Source: Datnioides undecimradiatus (taxonomy: Eukaryota > Chordata > Actinopteri > Lobotiformes > Datnioididae). From it: DNA of 64,000 bases. The DNA lies in assembly GCA_008933995.1 (NCBI GenBank), contig WARS01000015.1, forward strand, positions 5,521,861 to 5,585,860, read 5' to 3'. Every line of letters starts with the position of its first letter. Within the stretch, counting starts at the first letter, position 1. This document shows, piece after piece, positions 33,041-46,454 of this stretch. The translations under genes were made by a program, and so were the position numbers. The notes beneath the pieces are model-generated. The model ran no database searches. It was given only the letters and a program-made list of their open reading frames with translations, and was not told where the DNA came from.

Positions 33041-33780
33041 CATACATACACACATACAATACACATGTTGTATAATGAATCGTGGAGCTGTATCTCCACT
33101 GACATCGCAACACTGCACCTCTTATTTATGAGATCGTTATCTTGGTTTTTGCTGTCCGTTCGAATGTAAACGTGAATTATATGTTAGTGCTTTGTAGATA
33201 TGTTTAACAGATCATAAGGAGAATCTGTGAACAGCAGCATCATGCAGTCCCCATTAAATATCTGATGCTGCACAATGTTTTTCTGAGCTCTTCTTTGAAT
33301 TAGCTTGGCATGGTGTTGTTCTATATGCCAGGACATGAAAGACCACCTTTTCCGGGCCATGCAGAAGTGTAAATGGTTCAGATCAAGTTACATTCAGGAG
33401 TGTTAGAGACTCAGAAGTCAAGGGTGTTTCTTGTTTGGTGTTTGTTCTGACAAATAATGCCTTCAGCAGCACACGTTTGCAGCAGGTTCTGAGAAAAACC
33501 TCAGCCAAGTGACTGTTTTATGACTAAATGTGTGTTTAGCCACATGTGCCCTTCATCCCATGTGCTTTCCCCCCTGCTGGGAGAGCTCACGCAGACAAAC
33601 ACGCACACACATGCGCGCGCTGAAACACACCGACGCGCATACGCTTGCTGACCAATGTGCACTCTCTCTCTCTGTCAGTCACACACACACAGATGAATTC
33701 CCTGGAGGCCAGGCGGGGGGTCTGGCTGGGACAGAGATGAACACATGCTGGGATCAGAGCAGCAGTGTGTGAATCACATT

Positions 33781-33817
<37 letters not shown>

Positions 33818-34085
33818 CAGTCTCTCGCTTCCCTCTTTCTCTTATCATTTACACCCCACTCCCACCTCCCCCTGCTCTGTTTACCCCCCTGCGCCTTTGA
33901 AAAGCTGAGTGTTTCAAATGTATTCTGCACACAAACTCATCAGACGACTGTTCCTGAACCTATAGAGGCAATTAGATATTTGTGATTGATATGAGGTGAT
34001 TTTCCACTCTCTCTTCCTCTCATTCAAAGAATCGTGTGTCTTCTGTCTTAATCTGACTCTCCCCTTTTTTTCTTCTGTCCGTTTT
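33041..34085. other. Intergenic region with CT/TTTC repeats
   Basis: Non-coding. A CT tract passing into TTTC units lies at 33781-33820, with C-rich sequence after it (33850-33895). No gene recognised. Confidence 0.45.
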
Positions 34086-34719
34086 TCATGTAGCTAGCTG
34101 GGTACCAAAATTCTCATTACTCTAATTTAGTGAGCATGCCGCTCCCCTAATGGCCTTGGGGGCCTGAAGAATATCAAGTGCTGTTTAATTTTTTAATTCT
34201 ATTCAGACTTTACATTCGTGCCATCCCTCCACCAGTTCCTCCGTCCATCTTTCCATCAGTTCGGATCCCATTTAGTCTCCCTCCACAAACAGCAGCTAAA
34301 AGATGGCTTTTTTTGGAGTGGAGGAGGGGAAGGATGTGAGTTTTAAAAGCATATCAAAGCACTACATCTAGTCCCTCTATTTCATGCCATCCGTTGTTCC
34401 AGGCATCCAACAAGTGTTTACATGTTTTGCTGTTGTTCATGCTCTTCTGAATGTGTACTTATTTAACCCTATCGTTGGCTGAATTAGACAAATCTCCATG
34501 GCGACCGAGGCAGCAGAGAGCAGGTGGAGGGCCCTTGAGGATGCATTAGGACCTTCTTGCGACGAGGGGATGCATCTTAGCTGTAAGCTAAACTGTGCAT
34601 CAGGCCTGTCTCAAGGGCCAATGCAGAGTTCAATGGATCAGCCTGGAATCATCATCTAAATGTGATCTGCATGAAGAGCAATCTGAAAGACCAGATAATG
34701 AATATGCATATAGGAATTT

Positions 34720-37700
34720 AAATTGGCAACTATAACATGAGGTTCAGTGAAGAACAGAGCTACTTTGAAAGATAAGTTTTTTTTCTGGACACTGTTATTT
34801 CCTTGTTCATTTTCATATCTCTTTGGTAAAAACTAAGACAAATGCATAACAAGTAGCCCCTGACTAGCTCCAAATGGACAATCAAAGTCCAAAAAAATCA
34901 GCATCAGTACATTCCCATTATGTTTTGTGGATGCTAGCCTGAAAGTGACAATAGATAACTGATACTGAATTTGTAAAAAAAAAAAAAAAAAGTTTACTGT
35001 GTTTTAGGCGAATTTGAAAGACACCAAGAAAACCTTGGGTACTTTAGAAAACACTGAACCAAAGCACAAAATAAATGAAAAGGATGGCTTCTGCATGGCA
35101 ACAGAAACCAAATGACAAATCTCAATGAGAGGAAAAAAAGGAAAAACTGGCTAAATTGAAACAGCCTTGATGCAGATAATGATATCAGTAAATTAGAGTA
35201 TGTTGAGTGGGAGGGTGTGTATGTGTGTAAAGACAGAGAGCAGTGAATACTCATCATGTCATTGTGTGTGTCAGGAGAGAAAATGTGTGTGCTATGATAT
35301 TTATTGGCACATTTAAGATTTTTAATCAGACATGTTGACATTTGTATACAAAGTACTGGTGAGAGTACAGTATGTAAATGAACAGCAGGAAGAAAGAAAC
35401 TCTTGCATTCCCAGAACGTTTGTGTGTGGGAGGATGCAGGATGTTGAGTGTCTGTGAATCTATAGAATGAGTACTTGGTTATATGTATTTACACATAAAA
35501 TTGTTATTCTCAAGAGTTGTTGCTCCTTAAATACTATCAATCTACTAATTTATTAAACCATTTGAAAAATTCAGAAGTGGTAAGGGGGATCACACACAGG
35601 TTCAAAAGCAAATCAATCAGTGAACAAGCAACCCCTGACTGACTGACTGACTGACTGACTTACAGTATATACAATATAATCTGCTTTATTTTTGTACACC
35701 TTCTGGTCAAAAGCTGCACATATTCTTGACAATAACCCACACATGTCTTTAGGTATGGTAATACTAAAATATGATGTATGTATGTGTGTTGAAGTACACA
35801 ATTTAATACCTTTTCGTCACATATGGTTATTTTAACATTTCCTTCAATCTATCAATAATCTATCAATTAAAAATGTTTCACAGATTTTAAATATAATAAT
35901 ATTTGATATATTATATTATTTTTAACTTTAACGTGGTCGGGAAAGGGAAGAGCACCAGACTTTAAACTGAAATATGACCAATTATCATCATGAAAATGGC
36001 TGCCTCTAATACAAGCCTGTGTGTAAGTATTAGTCTAATACAAGTTAGATTGTGACATAGAAATCAAGAAAGACTTATTTTAAGTCTAAAAAGTTAGCCA
36101 CAAATCTCACAGGTTAACTGTTGTTTCCATGGTAACAATCTATTACCTGCTGTACAGTGGTGCCAAATGACAAAAAAAACATGGTTCAATGTTTTAGAGC
36201 TAGAAAACTATGAAAAGGGAAAGAGTTTTTAAGACTACAGATTCAAATTCTGCTGTAAGTATACTGCAGTGAGAATATAGATGTTTTCAATTGTCCAAAG
36301 AAACTAACTTGCACCTGACTAATCGTACTGAGCTCTGGTAAAATTTAAAAAAAAACACAGCATCTCAGCTCAGCACTGTGCTGAGACTTTTTGCTGCTGG
36401 ATGTATTTTTAATGCTACAGTCTTTGCTGTATTCCCCTGTGTTACCACCTGGCTCAAAGGTGGCAACAAAGAGTAACGTAACCTACCAGCTACACTTTGT
36501 CAAGATAGCGACTGAATTGGACCAGTTCAATGCAATTTCTCTTTGTCGGCCATGTTTGTTTGGGGGTTTTTTTCAGCTTTTAACTGGAAATCATGACAAA
36601 TTAGCTTTAAGACTGTCATTGTGAAACCGACCCCTGGGATCAAAATGTTGACTATTTAAAACATTTTGTGGTTGAAAAAAACAGTTTGAGATTGTTTTAG
36701 CTTTTAATTTCTACAATCAACCAATTCGTCAAGAACATTTCATACAGGAGCTACAGCTCAGATTAACACGATAAAGAGGAGAAACAGATGATATAAAGTA
36801 TATTCATGTTACAGTTAAGACTCTCATCCTCTCCCCTCAGAAAACACCTCTCCTCTTTCCCTCGGCCTCCCCCCCGGTCTATCCTTGTTATATTGCCTTA
36901 TAATTTCATCCCTCCCCCTCCTCATCCCCTACCTCCCCCATCCACTGTTGTATTTAGGCTCATCAAATTGGATTTCAGAGTGAGAGGCGTCTCAGTTTTC
37001 TTCAGTAACAGATGATTGAATTGAGGAGCTTGAAAGCAGGAGGATTCAACGTGAGGATGGAGAGGTGATTTTAAGGGAGATAAAAGGGTAGAAAATGAAT
37101 GTTAGGAAGCAATGTTACATCTGTTTACAATAGCTAATTAGACTGTAAACCCAAAAGACAGAGTACTCATCTAGAGCAGACAGTGCTGCTGTTTCATTTT
37201 TGTCCAGGTTTTTCAAAACTAGGATTTAACTCTGGCTTTAAACCTCAAGAAAAAACAGTGAGCTAAGACAATTAACCTGAATTATTTACTTGCATCCTAT
37301 TTGTTTGCTGTCAATTTGAAGGAAAGTGCCACAGAAAGAAAAAGAAACCACCCAACCACTACTCTTAATGTTAAAATTGAATAAATTATCCACTAGATGC
37401 TAGATTAAAAATTTTTGACATTATGGCGAGCTCAATAAAGTACAATTAGGCAGAACTGGCGTCAGTAGAAAAACAAACATGGTTACAGGGCAAGACATTT
37501 GCAAGAGTGTGATAATGCATTCTAATGGACGAGCAACAGTTAGCAGCCAGCTGGACCATTTCTGATCAGGTCCATTAATAAGACTTGATAATGTCCCCGT
37601 AGACATCCAAGACTAGTTTCTCATGTGTGTGAGTGTGCATAAATGAATGGCTAATTTTGATTGTTTGTATAATTTTCCCTCTGCAGGCAACATAACCCTG

Positions 37701-37729
37701 CTCTTCCCCAAGTGCTATAGTTTATTTAG

Positions 37730-37787
<58 letters not shown>

Positions 37788-40370
37788 ATGTGTGTGTAAG
37801 AGAGAGAGAGAGAGAGAGATCTTCCAGTAAATACAAACATGATGTACCCATAAACCCTGTTGCAGCTTTTATACCTGATAAGAAACTGGGGGGAAAAACT
37901 GAGATGAGGAAAAGTTGGACACACACACGTGCACACGCACATGAAAAAGGCAGCATTAGCGCCCTACTGTTGCCAAAGAATGAGCCCACAATCTAAGAAA
38001 AGAGCTGCAGAGACCAGTGTGGAAAACACTTTTCAGATTGGTGCCCAGGGTTTCACACATTTTCATGTCACTCACCATAAAATAGAAACATATTGGCATA
38101 GCAACAGCAACACCCCTTTAACAACAAAGCCATGCCCCGAGAGAATCTTCAGTTTGTGTTTGTATAAATGGGTCAACATGCGATATTCGGCCTGGCTTTG
38201 AGTTTCTGCTGCCAGGACTATGTTATAACTACTACATAATAACTGCAGGATTACTACAGATGTGCTTTATGTTTAGTATAGCATAATGTTAAGCATAATA
38301 TTAATACAAATTCATGGATAAGTTCACCTCCAATAATATTTTTTTAATTACTTCTTTTCATTGTGTCTGATTAATTTTCAACTATTTTTCAGTTGACTGT
38401 TGCAGTCACATAGTTTGCACAAAGGTGGGAGGTGAGGCAGAAAACTGTGGCAACATAAAGAGGAGAAATCAAAGCGACTGTCTGCCAATGTGACCCTCTT
38501 GTGTAAAAACCTTTTAACGATCCTAAAATTAAGTTAAGTTTGGACTGAACTCCATATTTTAGCCAAACCACAGCCACAGACTTAGGTCTTGTGTGAATAA
38601 CAAAAATATAAGCTGTGAGATATCAGAAAATGGGTTGTACATGTACAGTTCTTTACTGCTCACAAAACATAAAAACAGCATTAATTTAAATACTTTTTTT
38701 GATAAGTTTAAAGACAGCATGTGTCTCAACACTGAAGCATTCACTTTCACAGGAGCAAACCAGTGACAAAAACATGAAATACCTTCATGTAAGGAGAATA
38801 GAAGAGGAAATACTATTGGATCTTCAGAAGTAATGTCCAAAATAACATGTATTTTTCTCAAAGTACATCATCCATACTTCATCAGCTGCAGGTAAGGAAG
38901 TGAATAACATGACAGAAATCAGAACCAATCACTCATGAGTAAATTTGGACTCTGATATTTTTAGATGATTTGATTCTGGTGTTTGCCAACACGCTAAATA
39001 TGAATCATTCTTCCCCAACATGGATGATAACCTGGGAGGTGCGATGCAACAAGCATTTTCAGGATTTTAAAACACAACAACAAAAAAACATAGTAGTAGT
39101 AGTTTGCTGACAAATATCTCACAAAAATATATAGATAGAATATTTTTGATTTTTTTTCCATAGACAAAGCAAAATGGAGAAAAGATGAAACACATTGTTA
39201 TTGTGATATTTCCTGTCAGTGTAAATTGCAGAAAAAAATGCACGGACAACAGTTTTATTATTATTGTGTTTATTGATTTTAATAGACCTACAGAAGAAGA
39301 GGGACAAATGGGAGGTAGAGACACTGGTGGGTGAGGAGGAGATCAAAGCAGAGAAATAACAATACACTATCATGGGAGCAAAGGCCAACATCCTTCAGCA
39401 GCAAATACTCTCTTTTTTTTTCCTTTAGGACAACATGAGGTTTGTCCTTTATGCCTTTCACTACGGCAAAAACACAGGCAGTTACCAAACAGCCATTTAA
39501 TCTGTGTGTGTGTATGCGTAACAATTCTGAGATGTTTTGGTCATTTGGATTCACGCTGATGAGCAGGCTGTCACTTCAACCTTTACTTCTCTTGTCCTGT
39601 TTGTGCAATGTGCATAAAATACACTTCCTTTTGTATTTTTTGTATAGAAGCTCCTCATTCAGAGTATTTTCAGTCTCTTTCAGGCTCCCTTTAACCTACA
39701 TACCTCCTAATCTCCTCTGGTGGATCTCATTTCCCCTTAATTCCTTCTTGTCCCAATGGTTTCCTGATGGTGACCTTTCTGTTCATATCCTGCCTCATGA
39801 ATGGGAGGAATTAGCTCTCGCTCTCTCTCACACGCACACAAAAGGTGCACATGCTCATAGATTTACACTGAGCACCAGTGTGTAAACCCAGAATAGCTGG
39901 CTGACGACTGACTGACTGACTTTGAGTTCAAAGAGTCACATTGACCTGAGCAGAACAAACGTTTGACACACTGGCTGTCATTTTCCTGTTTGTCTGTAGT
40001 CTTTTGCAGCCTGCATATTCTCTTAATATTAACTAGGGGTACAGAACAAGGCTTCATGATGTTCAAGAGGTGTAAGGGCGCAGCGAAAGCACTCTGCACA
40101 GCTTGTCAAATTACCTTCCTAATGGCCAGCTTGTCAGGCTTCTTCGCCTCTGTGGAAAAAGAAAGGACAAGTGGGGGGAGCGATCCTTTCTCTTCCTTGT
40201 CACAGCAAAATCACTCATTTGTCTCTTTATATGCTACCTTTGCTTTCCTTTCTTTTAAGTCCTGCCTCTCAAGTACATTCTGCTCGTATTCAAAAGTAAT
40301 GACTTGGTAGTATGAGAGTAGATGTAGAGTGAGGCCAGCTGTATTGTGGGCCTGTCAATCGTTTGTCTGC
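34720..40370. other. Intergenic region, mostly AT-rich, no gene seen
   Basis: Holds an A-tract (34975-34992), GACT units (35637-35660), a pyrimidine-rich block (36826-36950) and a GT tract passing into GA (37733-37820). The short frames on either strand have no protein-like composition or family resemblance. No tRNA or other RNA was recognised. Confidence 0.45.
37733..37820 (+). repeat. Compound GT/GA microsatellite
   Basis: About 30 GT units, a short interruption with CATG, then about ten GA units. Confidence 0.95.
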
Positions 40371-41085
40371 ACTCTTTCAGAGATGCCTCGCCGAGCTTTA
40401 ATAGGCTTTCCCATTAAGTCTAGTTAGCCATCATTCACCTGAGTCATCAGTAGGAGGTCAAAGACCGGATTAATTGTTTCTCCTTAATTGCAGGATTACA
40501 TCTGCAAGATTATTACAGTCTTTTCATATTTTACTCAGCACACAATTTGTCTAACAGCTTCAGGTTCAGCTGCATGAGTTAGACATACCGCATCCAGCAA
40601 ATTTTTCCCAAAATTACCAAAAATTTCCTCTTTTCTTGTTATATACTCCACTGCAGCTCAACAGAGAAACAAAAAAAGAGGGAATTATATTCTTAAATCC
40701 TTAAAAGACTGTGAATCTGATAACTATCCGCTTAACACTTTACATAATGAACACTAAAAGACTGACTACAGCACGAAAAACCTGTTTCAATGTTTACCTG
40801 ACTTTTGCTTTAAGTCAGACTTGAAGCATTTTGAACCTGAAGTTGTTGATACCCTTTTAAATGTATGTTGCGATGCTGTTGATCTTAGCCCTCCAATAGC
40901 CATATTCACAGAGGTAAAGATCAGAGCTAACCACGCTGTAGTTGTCATCTTCCCTAGTCTCCTCACTCAAAAACTGATTCTCCTAAAAAGACTGCAGCAG
41001 CATTTCATAAAGGCTGTTGGAGAGTGTAATGGCACAGCTGAAGCATGTTACTCTTGGCTTAACTGGGAGATTTTCATAAGATCAG

Positions 41086-41569
41086 CACTTGTGAAAGGTA
41101 ACTAAGTACCTTTACTTAACTATTTTACTTAAGTACTGTTTTGAGTTACATGTGTTTTGGCTGAGTCCTACTACTACTACTGAGTGTTAATACTTCGACT
41201 CCACTGCTTTTATGTGAGAGCTTTAGTTCAATTTTTCATTGCAGAGATTTGAGATTATTAAAAAATACGATAATCAAATCAGGATGCATTACTTTTGATC
41301 AAGCAACCTGGCAGTGTGTATGTGAAGTATGTAGTTTCATCTTTACCAGTTCTCACTAATTAATGCACCAAAGAGTGTCAGGCAGTAATATAATGTGTGT
41401 GAGATGCGTCTTCCTGCATAATAAGTTTGATGTTTATACTTTTGTCTCTTTATTTCAGTGAAAATTTCAACGCAGGACTTTCACATGTATTTTTCTCTTT
41501 CCTTGTATTTTGTTGTATTGTTACTTTTGCTTAAGTAATAGATCTGAGTACTTTCTCCACCCACCACTG
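41086..41569 (+). mobile_element. Non-autonomous hAT-like element (MITE) with 8-bp target duplication
   Basis: 484-bp AT-rich element. The left end CACTTGTGAAAGGTAACTAA and right end TCTCCACCCACCACTG are inverted, degenerate forms of the CAGTGGTGG-type terminus. It is flanked by AAGATCAG (41078-41085) and AAGATCTG (41570-41577), a 7-of-8 match to an 8-bp target duplication as expected for hAT transposons. Internal motifs (AAGTACCTTTACTTAACTAT, GCTTTAGTTCAATTTTTCAT, CTTAAGTAATAGATCTGAGT) are those of an abundant teleost repeat. It codes for nothing. Confidence 0.7.
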
Positions 41570-42005
41570 AAGATCTGTTAAATGTCTCTATCTGCAAAGT
41601 GTGACAAATTCCCATTAATGTGTGTATTTTTTCTATTTTGCCTTTGATTTTTACAAATGTTAATATTGGGCAGCTGTTGGCTGTAAAAGCATTTGAATGA
41701 TGAACATTTCATGATAAATCCATATGCTGACACACTATATTTTAATGGGGCTTAATATACTGTACTTTAAAACTTTTTTTAGTTAGGATAAAACCCACAC
41801 AAAAACATTGATATGAACACAAAATGGGTCCTCTCTTTATTCCTTTTCAAACCACAATAATCATCTCCTCCATCCATCCATCTATCCATCCAGATGAGCC
41901 AAAACAAAGTAGGAAGGTACTTCATTGTTTCCTAAGTCCAACTTCCTCATAATTTTCTATTAATTTAATGATTCACATCCTCAAGCCTCAGCAGGCACGG
42001 ACATG

Positions 42006-42007
<2 letters not shown>

Positions 42008-42046
<39 letters not shown>
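42008..42046 (+). repeat. CA dinucleotide microsatellite
   Basis: About 19 CA units in intergenic DNA. Confidence 0.95.
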
Positions 42047-42048
<2 letters not shown>

Positions 42049-42619
42049 AAAGAGGTATGTTTTTGCCATGAAGAGAAACCATTTGCTCATTTTGATGGAG
42101 GCCTAAAAGAGAGGTTGAGCTGTCTAAGTGGATTTTTCATTACTAAATGTAATAGGGCAAAGAAAATTACAGCTGCTGCAGCAGGATGGGTATTAGGACT
42201 GCTCATGTACTTTTTACATTGATATTTGTAATGACCAAAGAGGTACAGTGCAGCTGTATATGAGCATTAGAGAAATTAGCACAGTGCTCTCTCTCCCGTG
42301 CGTCCCTCCTGTCTCAGTCTCCTCCACTCGCCCACTATCTGCAATTTGGAAAGGTACATCCAAATTCACAGGGGAATGAAAAAGCATATTTTCTATCCTG
42401 CTGCCGCCCTGGACTGAGACAGAAGTGAAAGACAAATAATATTGCAAATGGAAAGCTATTAGGGCAGTCGAGCACTTTCTCATGCTGCTTCTGAAATATG
42501 TCATTTATCATGTGCAGCTGCATGACAAACTTTTAAGGACTCAAAAATTGTAATTTCCTCACAAGACTGTGCGGCCCAGCCTTTCAATGAACCCTGGACC
42601 CACGGTGCATGTGTAATAC

Positions 42620-45246
42620 ATTTAAGAGGAAATGATGAAGGTCGTAAGTTTCATATGAGATCTCTTAGAAAAGAATTCCCGCTGCAAATGTTTGTTTTGT
42701 GTCCTCTGCACTGTATTTGTCTCCTGTCCACTTCCATCCTATTAATTTACTGCTTGGAACTAAAAGCCTAAACTGAAATGCTATAATAAACAAATACCAA
42801 ACAGTGAATATTCTGCTTAAGTAGAAGTTCAAGAGTGTCATCAGGAATATACTTAAAATCTTAAAAATAATTTTATATTGCATAAAATGCAACATATGTG
42901 TCTTAAATTATTTTATATCTTGTATTAATTGGTTGTTATTGTTATTTTTGATATAGTATTACCTGATACTCAAGCTTCATTTTTATATTTCAGGGTTGGG
43001 GCTGAATATTGAAAAATATACCATATTTTATCAGCTCACGTGTATTAAATATTACATTTTAAATGTGAATAGTATCTTAAGCTGTCAGTAAATGCAGAAA
43101 ACAGTTTCCCCGTGAGGTATAGTGCAGCTTAATTAAAAAAACAGCAGAAAAAAGAATGATGAAAACGTGGCAAAATTCACCTTAAGGTCCATTTAGTGGC
43201 TGTTCTTGAGCTTACAATCACATCACATGATCTTCATCAAAACGCTGCAACAGTCGTTGCAATAGTGGAGCTTTTGATCATACCACACGATTGTCGGCAA
43301 ATGATTGGCTTTTGATTTCTTTATTTGTGATTTTCATGTTTTTTGCTTCAGCTAGGCCCACATCTGGACTACAGACCATCACATACAGCTGTTTGTGGCA
43401 TTCAACACACACAATTTGTGCTAAAGAACTTTAAATCACCAACTGGTTTTATGTTTAATAACTTTCCTCACAGTAATAGACTCATATGTGGACCATAGCT
43501 TCTCACACACCGCCTTTCCTTTTGTTTATTCTACTTCCTGTATTTCAACCTCTACATTTAAAACTGTAGAACATGACATAAAATTATAAAATAAACACAT
43601 TTAGGGAATGGATTTTCTCATGTAACTTTGTGCACAGCACCTTAAAACAGGGCCACCTGTCAGCCTAATTACCAGTGAAATACATACGGTATGTGGTATA
43701 TATAATGAGGCTTGACTGCAGCTTCCCTTCCGTACCCACTGAGACACCACTCCCCCTTTGTTTCATTTGGTCTATCACCCAATATTTATTCCACTTGTAT
43801 CTCCCCATGGGTTGCTTCTCCTCCCCTCATCCCCCACCCCTCCATCGTATCCAGCCTCATTAGCACATAACAGGCTATCGACATGCATAGCAGGGTCCTG
43901 ATTTAGATGTTCAACCCGATTATCCCTTAATGATCTGAGACAAGCTACCTGAATGGAAGTGCACATAGTGGCATGAGACAATAACACACATGCATGTCTG
44001 TGATGTATGTAACCTCCGACATGATCACACAAAATGTACGTAACGCATTTACCATGCAAACATATATTTCCTTGGGTACCCTGCCAGTGCTCATTTTCAC
44101 AATGAAGACAGGGAAGTATGACAGACTGCCACCTTATTATATGGTACAATGGCAGACAAGACACAAATTAATTTGTGTTGTACAGATTGTTGAGATGTTT
44201 CATCCTAAAGAGAAATTTCTGACGCCTCTGCAGGGCTACAGTACCAGGGAACACTGCAGCACACTGCACCATTACGTGCAATTAAACAGTACATATTTTA
44301 TTCTATTAAATTATTACAAACCAAATGAAACACAGTGCCCCCATCTAGTTTGTCTGGTTATTCACCTAATCTTGACGAAATATAATACTCATTTGACAAG
44401 GAGAGATGGAAAGGTAAAATTAGCAGCAAGCTCTTCCTTCACGTTTTATTTGTCAAAGAGGACGAAAGAAAATTATAAAAACCTTAGGAGCAATTTTATT
44501 TTAGATACAGTAAATACAGACAAACCATCAAATGTGTGCTATATGCACTCATCAAAGACAAAAACATAGATGAGGCTCAATAATGAATTGAAATAACCGA
44601 AGCTCATGGCCTCTCCTTTATCTTCCTTTCCTCTTATTCTCCTCTAGGGGAGTTTATTAAAGACCCACGCTGCCCTTGGATATTCAATCATTTTTCAGTC
44701 AGAAGTAATGGATGTACTGAATGAATGCAAAGGCTGGCAATTCATTACAACAATCAGAATATGAACTCTTTCTACCATTCTCGCCCCCCCATCCTCTTCT
44801 CTCATCTATCTCACATGCTTCACTTGTCTCTTCTTCACATAGTTTTAAATGTTACATACAATTAAGGACACATTTAAGCAATTTTAACCAGATTTGCTTT
44901 GCTTGGGAGTGATGCAGAATAGATGAATGAAATTGTCTGATGACAAATGACAGGATGCCACATTCACATATAGCAGATGGGATGCATTGCAACACACCGC
45001 TTGCTGATCATCTGACGCGCAGCTCACACATTCTGCTCTCGAAATTTGAAGCAGAGGGGCAGGTCGGTCACCAGTCCTAAGAAATACCTTAGTTTCATTA
45101 CGTGAGGGAAAATGTTTAAGGCAACGCTAATGCGTGATGTTATATTTGTCTCAAGTCTGTTCATCTCTGCTTAGGGGCAATATATACATCTCCGCTGGCT
45201 GTAATTTTCTCATTAATGCTCACTTCCCCTCAACATCTCGTCTGTG
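42620..45246. other. Intergenic region 3' of rmi1
   Basis: No gene supported. An open stretch of 191 codons at 43994-44569 has a composition like its AT-rich surroundings and no family resemblance. Repeat-poor blocks at about 43840-43990 and 44600-44720 could be regulatory, without direct evidence. Confidence 0.4.
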
Positions 45247-45252
45247 TTTATT
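45247..45252 (-). terminator. rmi1: AATAAA hexamer overlapping the rmi1 stop codon
   Basis: On the minus strand the last codons read AGA AAA TAA ACA, so AATAAA spans the TAA stop. If used, the 3' UTR would be only a few tens of bases. A normal downstream signal could exist further away; use is not shown by sequence. Confidence 0.3.
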
Positions 45253-46454
45253 TTCTCCTGTCCCTCACCCTCTGCTCTAGCTCCTGGAGGACTTTCTCAT
45301 TGACTGGGTCTGCCTTGGTCACCACAGCTTTTCTGCCCTCTGCTTCAACCACAATGGTCATAATGCAGCACATGTCCACCAGCTCTTCCTGACATCTCCT
45401 CATCCCAGCTTCCAGCTCACCTCTGCGGGCTGGGTCACGCTTCAAAGCACCCTTCTCTGCCACAGAGAAGCCCAGCAACCCCCTCAGAACCTCATCTGAC
45501 AGCTCCACGTCCAGGTATCCAGTCCCATCAGATATCGTGGCGCAGACACACCAAACACCATTGCTGCTGCTCAGTTTCCCCAACAGAGTCACAATGAAAG
45601 CCTTGACACGGATCTCTGTGGTTTGGGGGGGTGGTTTGGACATCATCTCTTCTAGCAGGCATAAATATGTAAAAGGTTGAGAGGTCAGATTGAGAGCGGG
45701 GACTGAGCTGTGACTCTGTGGATCTTTTTTAGCGCAAAGTCTATCAGATTCTGCAGTGCTGGAGGTGTAACTTTGCCCCTGAGGTGTTACACTTCGTGAT
45801 GAGTCGCTGGTAAGTCTACAGCTAGAGCCTGGAGCTTCTGTTTTCTTGATAGCACTCTCTCTGTCTCTACCAGATCCTTGTTGAACAGGGAGCTGGTCTG
45901 ACCCTCCAGTCCTCCCCATTTCTACCTCCCTGAGAACGCAGTCCATGTCTTCATCCATGAAAACACTTTCATCATTAGTGGTGAATTTTGATTTACACAC
46001 TGGCTCTAAAGCTGCTGGGGATAACAAGGATGAGGAACTTGCTGCAGCTAACTGCCCTGTGGCTCCTCTAGTGCAGCTTTGATAGTCCCTTTTCTGCGTG
46101 GTGAATGTGGAGCTGCCAAGCCGTGACCCAGAGCTGCTCAAAGCTTGCTGCTCAAACTTAGCAGTTTTAAGATTATGATTTCCTGTTGTCCTGTTGTTGT
46201 TCTGTGGCCCGCCCCTGTGACTGCTGTCAGTAACATTTGCTCTTTCCTGAAAAATCACTGGGTCCAGCTCATCCAGGGGAAGATCGTCAAAGTCTTCATC
46301 AGGAAAGTCTTCGTCCGCCATGCTGTGATCTTGGATCTCTTGCCTAACCAAGTGATCAGAGGGTGTGGTGGCAAAGAGATCAGGATGGTCTTGTTCGTTA
46401 CCCAGGCGATGACCTTCGACTGAACCTCCTCTGTTGTCATGGATCAAGCCACTT
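45248..46454 (-). CDS. rmi1: rmi1 last exon: disordered acidic region and C-terminal OB2 domain
   Basis: 402 codons including the stop. It starts in the codon split AG|A (Arg) after a CTCTTACAG acceptor. The first part holds an acidic run (DEDFPDEDFDDLPLDELDP) comparable to the DDFSLEEA region of human RMI1, then Ser-rich linker. The end is the OB2 domain with ISDGTGYLDVELSDEVL (human VSDGTAYLDVDFVDEIL) and LVDMCCIMTIVV (human LIDLCCLMTISF). Confidence 0.93.

Noticed and set aside
39442-39885. 147-codon plus-strand frame in the intergenic region
   Set aside because: Hydrophobic and Ser-rich only because the DNA is T/C-rich; no homology recognised and no gene structure.
43994-44569. 191-codon open frame on the plus strand between slc28a3 and rmi1
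   Set aside because: Composition equals that of the AT-rich flank, no domain or family resemblance, no splice context, and overlapped by another frame on the opposite strand.
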